The notes beneath the pieces were generated by a model, which had not been told where the DNA came from, searched no databases, and was given only the letters and a program-made list of their open reading frames with translations. Both the position numbers and the translations under genes were made by a program. Shown here piece by piece: positions 9,498 through 19,749 of a DNA stretch of 29,197 nt (positions are counted from its first letter, which is position 1; each line of letters opens with the position of its first letter). This DNA is from Pelagibacteraceae bacterium TMED65 (GTDB lineage: Bacteria; Pseudomonadota; Alphaproteobacteria; TMED127): NCBI GenBank assembly GCA_002167215.1, contig NHDS01000028.1, positions 71,805 through 101,001 of the forward strand, read 5' to 3'.

Positions 9498-9574
9498 TGG
9501 TAGGCCCGGAGGGACTTGAACCCCCGACAACACCGTTATGAGCGGTGCGTTCTAACCAACTGAACTACGGGCCT
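9498..9574 (-). tRNA. tRNA with CAT anticodon, probably tRNA-Ile2 (lysidine-modified)
   Basis: The minus strand folds as a complete 77-base tRNA. The acceptor stem is AGGCCCG paired with CGGGCCT. The D-stem is GTTC/GAAC, and the anticodon stem CACCG/CGGTG carries the loop CTCATAA. The T-stem has the loop TTCAAGT. Discriminator A and an encoded CCA complete it. Anticodon CAT could be elongator Met, initiator Met or Ile2. The 1:72 pair is A-T and the anticodon stem lacks the three G:C pairs of initiators. C4:G69 and C5:G68 in the acceptor stem agree with the TilS (lysidine synthase) determinants of E. coli tRNA-Ile2, whereas E. coli elongator Met has T-A and A-T there. I therefore favour Ile2, read as ATA-specific after modification. 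The tRNA call is firm; the isotype is not. Confidence 0.95.
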
Positions 9575-9629
9575 CCAAAGAGACTAAAATATTTATATAA
9601 TAGTATAATTTATGTTATTACCTGACATT

Positions 9630-11573
9630 TTAATTATCAAGAAAACTTCTTAATTTTCTAGATCTACTAGGATGCTTGAGTTTTCTCAATCCCTTAGCCT
9701 CAATCTGTCTTATTCTTTCCCTAGTAACAGAAAATTGTTGTCCAACTTCTTCAAGTGTGTGATCAGTATTCATTCCTATACCAAATCTCATTCTTAAAAC
9801 TCGTTCTTCTCGAGGGGTAAGTGTAGACAAAACTCCGGTGGTAGCCTCTCTCAAGTTATTTTGAATGGCAGCATCAAGAGGAAGCTTAATATTTTTATCT
9901 TCAATAAAGTCACCTAAATGACTATCATCTTCGTCTCCTACCGGAGTTTCTAGACTGATAGGCTCTTTAGCTATTTTTAGAACTTTTCTAACTTTCTCTA
10001 ATGGCATACCAAGCCTTGATGCCAATTCTTCTGGCTGTGGCTCAATTCCATTTTCATTCAAAATTTGTCTTGATACGCGAACAAGCTTACTTATTGTTTC
10101 TATCATGTGAACTGGTATTCTTATTGTTCTAGCTTGATCTGCAATTGATCTTGTGATGGCTTGTCTTATCCACCAAGTAGCATAGGTAGAGAATTTATAA
10201 CCTCTTTTATATTCAAACTTATCTACCGCCTTCATGAGTCCGATATTCCCTTCTTGAATTAAATCCAAGAATTGTAAACCTCTATTGGTATATTTTTTTG
10301 CTATTGAAATAACTAAACGTAAATTAGCCTCTATCATTTCTTTTTTCGCTCTACCTGATTCTTGTACACCCTCATTAGCTTGAGCGGATACTTCTTTGAT
10401 CTCTTTTATAGTCATCATAGTTGATTTCATTATTTCTCTAAATTTTGTGACTATTTCTACTGTCAGATCTTTTTTTGCAAATGACTCCCATTTTTTGTTG
10501 TTCTTCTTAGATAAGTTTCTTAGCCAATTTTTGTACTGGCCATTTTTATTGTACTCTTTTTCAAATTCATCTGCTGAAATTTTGAGTTTTAACCCAATCT
10601 CTCTAAGCTTTTGCTCACCAGCAAGAATTTGAAGATTGTACATTTTATGAGTTTCAATAACATCATCAATTCTATTTTGATTAATGTATATATTCATAAC
10701 TTGTTCAGAAACAGAATTTTCAGTTGATTTAATTTTTTTTTCTAACTTAATATCAATCTTTTTATTTAGTATTTTTAGATCTATATATTCTTCCTTTAAC
10801 TTTCTAAACTTTTTAAATAGTTTTGAAAATTTCTCTAAATTATCTAAAATCTGCGGCTTTAAACTTTCTTCTTTTTCAAGAATAGAAAGATCAGACAACT
10901 CATTATTATCATCAGAACTTTCTTCTGATTCAAAATCTTCTTGATCCTCTCCATTTTTTTCTTCTGAATTATTTTGCTCATCATTATTATCTTCAAATAT
11001 TTGATCATCCTTAATTGAAATGTCTTCAAATTCTTCTTGTTCGCCATTTACTGATCTAAATGTTGAATCAAGGTCTATAAAGTCTCTTATCTGTCTTTCG
11101 TTAGCGATATATGCCTCAAAATATTTTTGAATGGACATCATCGAAATAAAACTTTTAGAGAAAGCTTCGGCTGTTTTTTTCTTTCCCACCTCTATTCTCT
11201 TTGCAATTTCAATCTCACCAACTCTTGAAAGAAGTTCTACATTCCCCATCTCTTTCAAATACATCCTCACTGGATCGTCTGTTCTTCCTGTATCTTCTTC
11301 TTTTTGTGAAACCGTTACTTCAGAATCTGCCTCTTCTGAAGAACTTTCCTCATTTTCTTCATCATAAATTTGAATATTCAGACTTTCTACTTTTGAATAA
11401 AACTCCTCTTTATCCTCAAATTTTTCGTTTTCTAATGCTTTTTCACATTCTGTTCTTTGAAGGAATCCTTTTTTTTTTCCTTTTAATATAAGCTTTTTTA
11501 AGCCTTCACTTGATTGATCAATCAAAGGTTCTTCTGAATAATCTTTTTTGGATTTAGGGTCTATCTTGGACAT
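9630..11573 (-). CDS. rpoD: RNA polymerase primary sigma factor (sigma-70)
   Basis: This 647-residue housekeeping sigma factor directs RNA polymerase to most promoters. Region 1.1 covers about 20-70. Region 1.2 is about 99-130 ([12 protein letters not shown]). A long non-conserved region (about 140-400) includes a strongly acidic stretch at about 177-235. Region 2 is about 412-485, including [16 protein letters not shown] and the -10-recognising [15 protein letters not shown]. Region 3 is about 490-565, and region 4 about 580-640 has the -35-binding [23 protein letters not shown]. Length and layout match sigma-70 of alphaproteobacteria rather than short alternative sigma factors. It follows dnaG by 43 bases, the classic macromolecular-synthesis order, with a tRNA 55 bases downstream on the same strand. 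Confidence 0.97.
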   Translation of the reverse strand: MSKIDPKSKKDYSEEPLIDQSSEGLKKLILKGKKKGFLQRTECEKALENEKFEDKEEFYSKVESLNIQIYDEENEESSSEEADSEVTVSQKEEDTGRTDDPVRMYLKEMGNVELLSRVGEIEIAKRIEVGKKKTAEAFSKSFISMMSIQKYFEAYIANERQIRDFIDLDSTFRSVNGEQEEFEDISIKDDQIFEDNNDEQNNSEEKNGEDQEDFESEESSDDNNELSDLSILEKEESLKPQILDNLEKFSKLFKKFRKLKEEYIDLKILNKKIDIKLEKKIKSTENSVSEQVMNIYINQNRIDDVIETHKMYNLQILAGEQKLREIGLKLKISADEFEKEYNKNGQYKNWLRNLSKKNNKKWESFAKKDLTVEIVTKFREIMKSTMMTIKEIKEVSAQANEGVQESGRAKKEMIEANLRLVISIAKKYTNRGLQFLDLIQEGNIGLMKAVDKFEYKRGYKFSTYATWWIRQAITRSIADQARTIRIPVHMIETISKLVRVSRQILNENGIEPQPEELASRLGMPLEKVRKVLKIAKEPISLETPVGDEDDSHLGDFIEDKNIKLPLDAAIQNNLREATTGVLSTLTPREERVLRMRFGIGMNTDHTLEEVGQQFSVTRERIRQIEAKGLRKLKHPSRSRKLRSFLDN

Positions 11574-11616
11574 TTTCCATACTTTCTACTACTAATACAT
11601 GAACTTCCGATGAATA

Positions 11617-13377
11617 TTATTCAATATCTTTATTTTGGATAACCCTAATCTCTTCAGAAATTCTAGTATATTTTTTTAAAAGATTTTCAGAAATTAAAGA
11701 GTTTTTTTCTTCAACTATTTCTTTTTGTATAAGTTCTCTCTCATTTATTAAAACTGGTAGTCTTAAATTATTAAGGATTTGTTTAAAAAATATTTTTTTT
11801 TCATCCCCGACTAAAGAATCTAAATGTGTTCTTTTTAGATCTAAAATTTCTTGGTAAAATTTGAAATTTGTTTCCTTAAATTTTTCAATATTAAGTAGTG
11901 TAGAGTTAGGATTTTCATTAAAAGTTTTTAGTATTTTTTGCAATTCTTCTCTTAAATTTACTTCAACTAATCGTATATCAAATATTTCCTCGTGAAATTC
12001 TGTTAGATAGTTTTTATCAAGAAGGATCATAGAAATAAAAAGTTTTTCATTGGTATTCTCAATAACATTGACAACTTTCTTCAATTTATAATTACCTGAT
12101 TGTATTTTATTAATATTCCAAATGTAACTATCCTTTTTTGCTTTCAAAAATTTAAAATATTCGGATGATACATTTCTATCTTCAATTTTATCTATAATAT
12201 TCTTAATTTTTTCGTCAATGATAGCCAAGAACTCAGGCGTGTCAGTTTTTATAGATTCTTTAACAATTTCCCAAATTAAATTTGATAAATCAATTGATTG
12301 ATTTCTTAAATTTAAAAAATCTATTTTAGTTTTATTCTCCAAAAACAAATCAGGGTCAGCATTCTCAGGAATTGTAATAAATTTTATCGACTTTCCTGGT
12401 TTTAAGAATTTCAAAATCTTCACGGCAATTTTCTTTGAAGCACTGATTCCAGCATCATCCCCATCAAAACAAATGAATGGAACTTCAGAATAATTCCACA
12501 TTTTTCTAAGTTGTATCTCGGATAAGGTAGTACCTAATGGTGAAACAGCATTTTTTATCCCATACGAATAAAGCTTGATAACATCCATGTAGCCTTCCAC
12601 CAAAAACAGTTGTTTTTCTTTTCTAATAAATTCTAAATTTTGTTGTAATCCAAAAAGTATCTGACTTTTTTTAAAAACCAAACTCTCCTGTGAATTGATA
12701 TATTTAATTTTTGACTCAATCAAGCTTCGTCCTCCGAAACCAACTAAATTATTCGAGAAATCAAAAATTGGAAAAGTTATTCTTTTTCTGAACCTTCCAA
12801 AAAATTCATTATTTTTATTTTTAATTAATAAGTCTGTTTTTTTTATGTCCTCTGGTTCAAAACCCTTTTCTTTTAAATAATTGATTAATAATCTTTCTTC
12901 AGGACAAAATCCGATATTAAAAGTTTTAATTTCATCATTTTTTAACCCTCTTGATCTTAAATAGTTTAAAGCTTCAGATGAGTCTTGGAGATTTGATTGA
13001 AAAAAATTATTAGCTTTTTTTAAAATCTCCAGAATTATTTTCTCGTGCGTGGTAACTTTTCTTGTTTTTTTGTCAACAATAAAAGAAATCCCAGCATACT
13101 TTGAGACATAATCAACTGCTTCAAGAAAAGTAAAGTTCTTGTATTTTGTTGTAAAGTTTAAAATATTTCCACCTGCTTTACAGCCAAAGCAATAGAATAA
13201 TGACTTTTCATTATTTACATTAAATGAAGGAGTTTTTTCGTTATGGAAAGGACATCTTCCAACAAAAGAATTACCCTTTTCAACTAAATCAACATACTGA
13301 CCAATAAAATCAGATAACCTTACTTTCATGTTTACTTCATTAAGAAAGTTATTAATTGAAGATTTTTGATCAATCAT
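11617..13377 (-). CDS. dnaG: DNA primase
   Basis: This 586-residue primase makes the RNA primers for replication. An N-terminal CHC2 zinc domain has Cys42, His45, Cys63 and Cys66 (RCPFHNEKTPSF and FYCFGCKAGG). The basic RNA-polymerase domain follows, with GRFRKRITFPI (194-204) and VGFGGR (212-217). The TOPRIM catalytic motifs are LVEGYMDV with Glu261 and FDGDDAG at about 304-310. The C-terminal part, which in other primases binds the DnaB helicase, is present but divergent and lysine-rich. The start overlaps the end of yqeY by four bases, so the two are translationally coupled. rpoD follows after 43 bases. Confidence 0.96.
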   Translation of the reverse strand: MIDQKSSINNFLNEVNMKVRLSDFIGQYVDLVEKGNSFVGRCPFHNEKTPSFNVNNEKSLFYCFGCKAGGNILNFTTKYKNFTFLEAVDYVSKYAGISFIVDKKTRKVTTHEKIILEILKKANNFFQSNLQDSSEALNYLRSRGLKNDEIKTFNIGFCPEERLLINYLKEKGFEPEDIKKTDLLIKNKNNEFFGRFRKRITFPIFDFSNNLVGFGGRSLIESKIKYINSQESLVFKKSQILFGLQQNLEFIRKEKQLFLVEGYMDVIKLYSYGIKNAVSPLGTTLSEIQLRKMWNYSEVPFICFDGDDAGISASKKIAVKILKFLKPGKSIKFITIPENADPDLFLENKTKIDFLNLRNQSIDLSNLIWEIVKESIKTDTPEFLAIIDEKIKNIIDKIEDRNVSSEYFKFLKAKKDSYIWNINKIQSGNYKLKKVVNVIENTNEKLFISMILLDKNYLTEFHEEIFDIRLVEVNLREELQKILKTFNENPNSTLLNIEKFKETNFKFYQEILDLKRTHLDSLVGDEKKIFFKQILNNLRLPVLINERELIQKEIVEEKNSLISENLLKKYTRISEEIRVIQNKDIE

Positions 13378-13835
13378 TGAAGATTTTTTTTTGCCTTTTC
13401 TGCCACCTCTTGCATATCTAATTGACCAGGATACTTGTTTTTCAGAAAACTAATTAATTTTCCCAAATCCTTTATTGATCTACAATCTAATTCTTTTATA
13501 GATTCGACTAAAATATCATTAAGTTCGTCTGAGTTGATTTGATGCGGTAAAAAGGAGTTGATAATTTCAATTTCTTTTTCTTCTCGTTTCTTTAAATCCT
13601 CTCTACCAGCCTTTGAATAAATCTTCACACTCTCTTTTCTTTGTTTGATCATGTTTAAAAGTAAATTTAAAATGTCTTCATCCGAGATAACTTCCCCCTG
13701 TTTTTTTGTTCTGAGTTGAATATCATGATCTTTTATTGCAGCCAGGATCAACCTTACCGTTGAGGTAGCTATTTCTTCTCTATTTTTTAAATTTGTATCA
13801 AGACTCAATTTAATTTTGTCTCTTAAAGATGTCAT
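13374..13835 (-). CDS. GatB/YqeY domain-containing protein
   Basis: This 153-residue protein of the YqeY family resembles the C-terminal helical tail domain of the amidotransferase subunit GatB. Recognisable features are SLRDKIKLSLDTNLK at the N-terminus, RLILAAIKD, a central helix with MIKQRKESVKIYSKAGREDL, then EIEIINSFLPHQ and an alanine/lysine-rich C-terminal helix (KNKYPGQLDMQEVAEKAKKNL). The exact role is unknown; a tRNA-related function has been proposed from the GatB similarity. In many alphaproteobacteria this gene lies just upstream of dnaG and divergent from carA, as here. It is the first gene of the dnaG-rpoD operon and overlaps dnaG by four bases. Confidence 0.92.
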   Translation of the reverse strand: MTSLRDKIKLSLDTNLKNREEIATSTVRLILAAIKDHDIQLRTKKQGEVISDEDILNLLLNMIKQRKESVKIYSKAGREDLKKREEKEIEIINSFLPHQINSDELNDILVESIKELDCRSIKDLGKLISFLKNKYPGQLDMQEVAEKAKKNLQ

Positions 13836-13927
13836 TTGATGGAACTCACTTATAAAAAAACGTTAAAATATAATATTTACTATCTAATTGTTGGAATTTA
13901 GTAATATCAAAGTATATTATTGAACAA
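13836..13927. promoter_or_regulatory. Divergent promoter region for yqeY-dnaG-rpoD and carAB
   Basis: This 92-base gap separates two divergent operons. On the minus strand, TTGATA (13905-13910) and TAGATA (13881-13886) are separated by 18 bases, a reasonable sigma-70 candidate for yqeY. On the plus strand, TTGGAA (13891-13896) and TATATT (13913-13918) are separated by 16 bases. If real, this would start carA transcription only a few bases before its ATG at 13928. The two candidates overlap face to face. In DNA this AT-rich such matches are common, so the call is weak. Confidence 0.3.
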
Positions 13928-15076
13928 ATGAAAAATAGTGTCAAAAGAAATGGAAAAAATTGTTTATTACTATTTGATAATGGAAATTATACTTTAGGAA
14001 AAGGGGCAGGACTCTTTGGCAATTATATTGGAGAAATTTGCTTCAACACCTCAATAACAGGTTATCAAGAAATTTTGACTGATCCTTCGTATTATAATCA
14101 AATAATTAACTTCACATTTCCCCACGTTGGAATAGTTGGAACAAATTTTGAAGATTATGAAAGTGATAAAATATATGCATCAGGCTGCATTATTAACAAT
14201 GATTTAAGTGAGGCTTCAAACTACAGATCAAAAATAAATCTAAATTCCTGGTTAAAAAGTAAAAAGATTGGGTGTATTACAGGTTTAGATACAAGGGTCT
14301 TAACTAAGCAAATAAGACGTTCAGGTGTTTCAAAAGCATTGATTCATTATCCTAAAAAAGGTGTTTTTGACTCACTAAAAAAATTAAAATTATTGCTTAA
14401 CAGTTTTCCTGAAATGAATGGCACTGATCTGGCCTCCAAGGTGACAACCCAAAACGTTTATGTATGGAAAAAGAAACAAAAACATGATTTTAAAGGGAAA
14501 GGGCAAAAGAGAAAATTTATTGCTGTTATAGATTTTGGAATAAAAAACAATATATTAAACATTCTCAGCTCTTTTAAGTATGATGTTATTGTCTTTCCAA
14601 TTAGTTATCCAATTAAGGAAATACTTTCCATGAAACCTGAAGGTATTTTCCTGTCGAACGGGCCTGGCGATCCAAAGGCTACATTTAGAAAATATCAAAA
14701 AAATTTTAATTTAATTAAAACTTTTTCTAAACCAGTTTTCGGCATTTGTTTAGGTCATCAGATCCTATCATTAATATTTAATGCACAAACAGAAAAAATG
14801 CATCACGGACATAGAGGAGCAAATCATCCTATAAAAAATGAAAAAACAAAAAAAGTTGAGATAACCGTTCAAAATCATGGTTTTGTTGTATCAAAAAAGA
14901 AATTTCCAAAAACACTTAAAGTCACACATTCATCTCTATTCGATAAGACTATCGCAGGTATAGAAGTTAGAAATAAACCCTTCTTCTCAGTTCAATATCA
15001 TCCAGAATCATCACCAGGCCCTCAAGATAGCAGATATCTATTTGATCAATTTTTTAATTTAATGAATAATGCCTAA
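13928..15076 (+). CDS. carA: Carbamoyl-phosphate synthase small subunit (glutaminase)
   Basis: This 382-residue subunit, the same length as E. coli CarA, hydrolyses glutamine and channels ammonia to CarB for carbamoyl phosphate, used in pyrimidine and arginine synthesis. The N-terminal CarA-specific domain has [18 protein letters not shown] (38-55). The class I glutamine amidotransferase domain starts near 195 and has SNGPGDP (243-249), the nucleophile elbow GICLGHQIL with Cys274, [17 protein letters not shown], and the rest of the triad in [10 protein letters not shown] (His358, Glu360). The first gene of a plus-strand operon, it overlaps carB by eight bases. The ATG at 13928 gives the family-standard N-terminus. 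Confidence 0.97.
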   Translation: MKNSVKRNGKNCLLLFDNGNYTLGKGAGLFGNYIGEICFNTSITGYQEILTDPSYYNQIINFTFPHVGIVGTNFEDYESDKIYASGCIINNDLSEASNYRSKINLNSWLKSKKIGCITGLDTRVLTKQIRRSGVSKALIHYPKKGVFDSLKKLKLLLNSFPEMNGTDLASKVTTQNVYVWKKKQKHDFKGKGQKRKFIAVIDFGIKNNILNILSSFKYDVIVFPISYPIKEILSMKPEGIFLSNGPGDPKATFRKYQKNFNLIKTFSKPVFGICLGHQILSLIFNAQTEKMHHGHRGANHPIKNEKTKKVEITVQNHGFVVSKKKFPKTLKVTHSSLFDKTIAGIEVRNKPFFSVQYHPESSPGPQDSRYLFDQFFNLMNNA

Positions 15077-18000
15077 AAGAAAAGATATCAAAAAAATTCT
15101 TATAATTGGTGCAGGTCCTATAGTTATTGGTCAAGCATGTGAATTTGACTATTCAGGAGCTCAGGCATGCAAAGCACTCAAAGAGGAGGGATTTAATATA
15201 GTTTTAGTTAATTCAAATCCTGCTACCATTATGACAGACCCTGATCTGGCTGACAGCACATATATAGAGCCCTTAAATATATCAATTATTGAAAAAATAA
15301 TTAAAAAAGAAAAACCTGATGCACTTCTTTCAACAATGGGTGGTCAAACTGCTCTAAACCTATCAATTGAACTTGAGAATAAAAATATTCTAAAGAAATA
15401 TAACGTCAGTCTGATCGGAGCTTCAAAAAGAGTAATCCAAAAGGCAGAAGATAGAGAATTATTTAAAAAATCAATGAAAAAAATTGGTTTGGATACCCCT
15501 AAAGGATTTGTGATAAATAATATAAATAATGGGATGAAAATTTTAAAAAAATTGTCCTTCCCTATTATTATTAGACCTTCATTTACACTTGGTGGTTCAG
15601 GGGGAGGAACTGCAAACAACAAAAAGGAATACCTTAAGATAATAGAAAAAGGGTTGAGTTTATCCCCAATAAATGAGGTGTTAGTTGAAGAATCACTAAT
15701 TGGCTGGAAAGAATATGAAATGGAAGTAATTAGGGATAACAAAGACAATTGTATAATTGTTTGCTCAATTGAAAACGTTGACCCAATGGGAATCCATACA
15801 GGAGACTCAATAACAGTTTCTCCAGCGTTAACCTTAACTGATAAAGAATTTCAGAAAATGAGAAATGATTCTATCAAAGTCATTCGAGAAATTGGAGTTG
15901 AAACAGGGGGAGCTAACGTACAATTTGCAATTAATCCTAAAACGGGAAGAAATGTTGTAATTGAGATGAATCCGAGAGTCTCAAGATCTTCTGCCCTCGC
16001 CTCAAAGGCAACAGGCTTTCCAATTGCAAGAATTGCAGCAAAGTTAGCTGTTGGTTATTCTCTGGATGAATTAAAAAATGATATCACTAAAACAACGCCT
16101 GCTTCTTTTGAACCCACTATTGATTATATTGTAACCAAAATTCCTAGATTTACTTTCGAAAAATTTAGCGTCACTGATGAAAAACTTGGAACCGCTATGA
16201 AATCTATTGGAGAATGTATGGCTATTGGAAGAAATTTTAAGGAGTCATTTCAGAAAGCCCTAAGAAGTCTAGAAATTGGTTTGATAGGGTTAGATTCAAA
16301 TAAATTACTACAAAAAAAGAATACAAAACAATTAATTAATTTACTAAAAGAAAATAGGCCAAATAAATTTCTTGTTTTAGCAGAATGTATTCGAAAAAAA
16401 ATTAAACTCTCAAAAATTGCTGAAGCATCAAACTATGACCCTTGGTTTATTAGAGAAATATCCGAAATTATTCTAACTGAAAATTTATTGAGAAGAAAAA
16501 AAATTTCACCTGAAACTTATCTTTCTTCAAAAGAACAAGGTTTTTCAGATGAAAAAATACTGCAATTATCTAATTCATCAAAAACTCAAATTGATAGAAT
16601 TAGAAAAAATCAAAATTTAAATCCAGCATTTAAAAATATTGATACCTGTTCGGGTGAATTTGAATCAAAAACTCCATATATGTATTCCTCATGGAGTTGT
16701 GCAGAACAAAATCAAATACATGAAGATGAGACAAGAGTAACTAATAAAAAAAAAGTGATTATATTAGGAGGTGGACCAAATCGAATTGGTCAAGGAATTG
16801 AATTTGATTACTGTTGTGTTCACTCATCTTTTGCAATAAAAGAGCTAGGCATTGAATCAATAATGATAAATTGCAACCCTGAGACTGTTTCAACTGACTA
16901 CGATATCTCTGACAGATTGTACTTTGAGCCTCTGGACAGTGAGTCAGTTCTTGAAATATGTAAAGCTGAAAATATCAAAGGAAACCTTTTAGGAGTAATA
17001 GTCCAATTAGGAGGACAAACACCACTAAAATTATCTGAATATCTCTCTAAATCAGGTATAAAGATTCTTGGCACATCTTTTAAATCCATTGATTTGTGTG
17101 AAGATAGAGACAGATTCTCAAGATTAATAGATAGTTTAAGAATTCAACAACCAAAAAGTACGATTGTTTTCAATTTCAATGAAGCAAAAAGAGCAGTCAA
17201 AACCATTCAATTTCCAATTGTAATTAGACCTTCTTATGTACTTGGTGGAAGAGCAATGAAAATTATTGAAAATTACAATGAACTAGAAAAATATTTTCGT
17301 AGTAATTTTATTCTAAATAATAAGTCAATTTTAATTGATGAATTTCTTATTGGAGCAAAGGAAATTGATGTAGATGCAATTTCAGATGGAAAAGATGTAT
17401 TTATTTCAGGAATATTGGAACATATTGAAGAAGCTGGAGTTCACTCAGGTGATTCAGCATGTGCTCTTCCTCCTCAAACTTTATCAGATGGTATGATTAG
17501 TAAAATAAAAAAATGTACTATACTTATATCAAAAAAACTTAAAATAATTGGTTTTATTAATATACAATTTGCTATTAAAGACGGAAAATTATTTGTAATT
17601 GAGGTGAACCCAAGAGCCAGTAGAACAGTACCATTTATAAGCAAGTCAAAAGGTATCCCACTAGCAAAAATAGCAACAAAAGTTATTCTTGGAAAAAAAC
17701 TTAAGGATTTTGATCTTTCTAAAAATTTAGAAAAATATGTTACTGTTAAGGAATCTGTGTTTCCATTTGACAGATTTCCCGGGGAAGATGTTATCTTAGG
17801 CCCTGAAATGAAGTCAACAGGAGAGGTGATGGGGGTTGACAAAAACTTCCCAATGGCTTTCTTAAAATCACAGATGGCTGCTGGTAATAAACTTCCGCTC
17901 AAAGGATCTGTTTTCGTATCTGTCAGAGATGAAGACAAAGAAAACATTATTATGCTATGTCATATACTGGAAAAGTTAAACTTTAAAATATTTGCAACAA

Positions 18001-18299
18001 AAGGAACCGTAAAATTTCTAAAAAGATTTTCAGTAAATGTAATATTAACAAATAAAGTTAATGAAGGTAGTCCACATATTGTTGATTTAATAGAGAAAAA
18101 TAAGATTAATTTAATTATTAATACGACAAGTGGCTCAAAGTCTATTGCAGACAGTTTGTCAATAAGGAGAACAGCCCTTAGTAAAAAAATCCCGTATTTT
18201 ACAACTATTTCAGCAGCTAAAATCGCGATTTCTGGATTAAATATTATAAAGGAAAGTGAATTGAATGTTAAATCAATTCAAGATTTGTATAATCTCTAG
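15069..18299 (+). CDS. carB: Carbamoyl-phosphate synthase large subunit
   Basis: This 1076-residue subunit (E. coli CarB has 1073) makes carbamoyl phosphate from bicarbonate, ammonia and two ATP. It shows the typical internal duplication. The first half begins [21 protein letters not shown] and the second, near residue 560, [20 protein letters not shown]. Each half has an ATP-grasp domain ([14 protein letters not shown] and [30 protein letters not shown] and [18 protein letters not shown]). A helical oligomerisation region joins them. The C-terminal ~140 residues form the MGS-like allosteric domain ([19 protein letters not shown]), where UMP and ornithine act in E. coli. It overlaps carA and lies 31 bases before greA. 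Confidence 0.97.
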   Translation: MPKRKDIKKILIIGAGPIVIGQACEFDYSGAQACKALKEEGFNIVLVNSNPATIMTDPDLADSTYIEPLNISIIEKIIKKEKPDALLSTMGGQTALNLSIELENKNILKKYNVSLIGASKRVIQKAEDRELFKKSMKKIGLDTPKGFVINNINNGMKILKKLSFPIIIRPSFTLGGSGGGTANNKKEYLKIIEKGLSLSPINEVLVEESLIGWKEYEMEVIRDNKDNCIIVCSIENVDPMGIHTGDSITVSPALTLTDKEFQKMRNDSIKVIREIGVETGGANVQFAINPKTGRNVVIEMNPRVSRSSALASKATGFPIARIAAKLAVGYSLDELKNDITKTTPASFEPTIDYIVTKIPRFTFEKFSVTDEKLGTAMKSIGECMAIGRNFKESFQKALRSLEIGLIGLDSNKLLQKKNTKQLINLLKENRPNKFLVLAECIRKKIKLSKIAEASNYDPWFIREISEIILTENLLRRKKISPETYLSSKEQGFSDEKILQLSNSSKTQIDRIRKNQNLNPAFKNIDTCSGEFESKTPYMYSSWSCAEQNQIHEDETRVTNKKKVIILGGGPNRIGQGIEFDYCCVHSSFAIKELGIESIMINCNPETVSTDYDISDRLYFEPLDSESVLEICKAENIKGNLLGVIVQLGGQTPLKLSEYLSKSGIKILGTSFKSIDLCEDRDRFSRLIDSLRIQQPKSTIVFNFNEAKRAVKTIQFPIVIRPSYVLGGRAMKIIENYNELEKYFRSNFILNNKSILIDEFLIGAKEIDVDAISDGKDVFISGILEHIEEAGVHSGDSACALPPQTLSDGMISKIKKCTILISKKLKIIGFINIQFAIKDGKLFVIEVNPRASRTVPFISKSKGIPLAKIATKVILGKKLKDFDLSKNLEKYVTVKESVFPFDRFPGEDVILGPEMKSTGEVMGVDKNFPMAFLKSQMAAGNKLPLKGSVFVSVRDEDKENIIMLCHILEKLNFKIFATKGTVKFLKRFSVNVILTNKVNEGSPHIVDLIEKNKINLIINTTSGSKSIADSLSIRRTALSKKIPYFTTISAAKIAISGLNIIKESELNVKSIQDLYNL

Positions 18300-18330
18300 A
18301 ATTTTTTGTATTTGAATATAATATTATATT

Positions 18331-18807
18331 ATGAATGAAAAGTTTCCCATGACGGCTGAAGGTCTTAAAATGCTGAGAAAAGAATTGGAAAATCTCAAAA
18401 ATGTAGAAAGACCTGAAATTATTAAGGCAATTGCAGAGGCTCGTGATCACGGTGATTTATCTGAAAATGCTGAATATCACGCCGCCAGAGAAAAACAGAG
18501 TTTTATAGAAGGAAGAATTGTTGAGCTAGAAAACAAAATAACTAGAGCTGAAGTCATAGACCCTAAGAAGTTAGATGACTCTAAAGTAACTTTTGGAGCG
18601 ACCGTTGTTGTAACTGATTTAACCTCAAATTCTAAAAAAACTTATAAAATTGTTGGAACAGACGAAGCTGACATTGAAAAAAATCTTATTTCAGTTTCAG
18701 CTCCACTTTGTAAAGCTATGATAAATAAAAAAGTTAATGATGTTTTTGAAGTTCATACACCAAACGGTTTAAAGGAATACCAAATCAATTCAATAAATTT
18801 TATATAA
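18331..18807 (+). CDS. greA: Transcription elongation factor GreA
   Basis: This 158-residue protein has the GreA length. The N-terminal coiled-coil finger covers about 1-75, with [18 protein letters not shown] and the conserved [18 protein letters not shown] tip. Its Asp and Glu sit in the RNA polymerase secondary channel and stimulate cleavage of backtracked transcripts. The C-terminal FKBP-like domain is about 80-158. Carrying greA after carAB is common in alphaproteobacteria. The 31-base spacer contains TATAAT at 18317-18322, but no good -35 stands upstream, so a separate promoter is uncertain. The stop abuts the trxB start with no spacer. Confidence 0.96.
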   Translation: MNEKFPMTAEGLKMLRKELENLKNVERPEIIKAIAEARDHGDLSENAEYHAAREKQSFIEGRIVELENKITRAEVIDPKKLDDSKVTFGATVVVTDLTSNSKKTYKIVGTDEADIEKNLISVSAPLCKAMINKKVNDVFEVHTPNGLKEYQINSINFI

Positions 18808-19749
18808 ATGCCTAATAAGGAAAAAATATTAATTATTGGCTCTGGGCCTGCAGGCTATACAGCAGCAATATATGCTGCTAGAGCAGGTCTCGCTCCATTA
18901 TTAATATCAGGTTTAGAACCAGGAGGACAATTAACAATTACAACAGAGGTAGAAAACTTTCCAGGTTTCGAAAATCCTATTCAAGGGCCGTGGTTGATGG
19001 AACAGATGAAAAAACAAGCTGAAACATATGGAACCAGAATTTTAAATGATTACGTTAAAAGTGTAGATTTTCAAGCTAAAACACATAAGATCCTCACAGA
19101 AAAAAGTGAATTTGAATCGCATACAGTGGTCATAGCTACGGGTGCGAAGGCTAAATGGCTAGGCGTTGATGGTGAGGAAAAATACAGGGGGTTTGGTGTA
19201 TCTGCATGTGCGACTTGTGATGGTTTTTTTTTTAAAAATAAGATTGTGGCTGTTGCTGGTGGAGGAAATACTGCTGTCGAAGAAGCTTTATTCTTATCAA
19301 ATCTTTGTAGCAAGGTTATCTTAATACACAGAAGAGATAATTTGCGAGCCGAAAAAATTCTTCAAAAAAGACTTTTTGAAAAAGATAACATTGAATTTCT
19401 CTGGGATTCTAATGTAAAAAAAATACAAGGAGATATAGATAAGAAAATTCTCACATCCTTATTGGTTGAAAATAAGAAAAACAGTGAAGTTAAAGAAATT
19501 AAAATTGATGGTTTCTTCGTTGCAATTGGTCATAGCCCAACAACTGACATCTTTAAAAAAGAGTTAGAAATGGATTCTGATGGTTATATTATTACAAAGG
19601 CAGATTCAACAAAAACTAGTATTGATGGTGTCTTTGCTGCCGGTGATGTAACAGATAGAATATTCAGACAAGCTGTTACTGCAGCTGGAATGGGATGTAT
19701 GAGTGCACTTGAAGCAGAAAACTTTTTAACAAAAAATAAAATTATCTAA
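18808..19749 (+). CDS. trxB: Thioredoxin reductase (NADPH)
   Basis: This 313-residue flavoenzyme passes electrons from NADPH through FAD to thioredoxin. The FAD-binding GSGPAGYTAAIYAARAG is at about 11-27. The redox-active disulfide is SACATCDG with Cys134 and Cys137. The NADPH-binding GGGNTAVEEA is at 151-160, and the closing FAD motif is GVFAAGDVTDRIFRQ. Spacing and length are those of the low-molecular-weight bacterial enzyme. The start immediately follows the greA stop, so the two are probably co-transcribed. The end overlaps the convergent panE end by four bases, with both stop codons inside the overlap. Confidence 0.95.
   Translation: MPNKEKILIIGSGPAGYTAAIYAARAGLAPLLISGLEPGGQLTITTEVENFPGFENPIQGPWLMEQMKKQAETYGTRILNDYVKSVDFQAKTHKILTEKSEFESHTVVIATGAKAKWLGVDGEEKYRGFGVSACATCDGFFFKNKIVAVAGGGNTAVEEALFLSNLCSKVILIHRRDNLRAEKILQKRLFEKDNIEFLWDSNVKKIQGDIDKKILTSLLVENKKNSEVKEIKIDGFFVAIGHSPTTDIFKKELEMDSDGYIITKADSTKTSIDGVFAAGDVTDRIFRQAVTAAGMGCMSALEAENFLTKNKII

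Noticed and set aside
10166..10174. TTATCCACC, one mismatch from a DnaA box
   Set aside because: It lies inside the conserved WWIRQ coding region of rpoD and is alone, so it is explained by coding constraint.
10859..11047. Lysine-rich ORF opposite frame within rpoD
   Set aside because: It is in another frame of the acidic non-conserved region of rpoD; composition is a shadow of the GAA/GAT-rich codons.
11131..11491. Two plus-strand ORFs antisense to rpoD
   Set aside because: Low-complexity Ser/Phe/Leu shadows of Glu/Lys codons on the coding strand, with no domain signal.
15344..15748. 134-codon minus-strand ORF inside carB
   Set aside because: Antisense to the conserved ATP-grasp region; no recognisable protein features.
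17474..17947. 157-codon minus-strand ORF inside carB
   Set aside because: Antisense to the conserved C-terminal half of carB; Ser/Phe/Ile-rich shadow without motifs.
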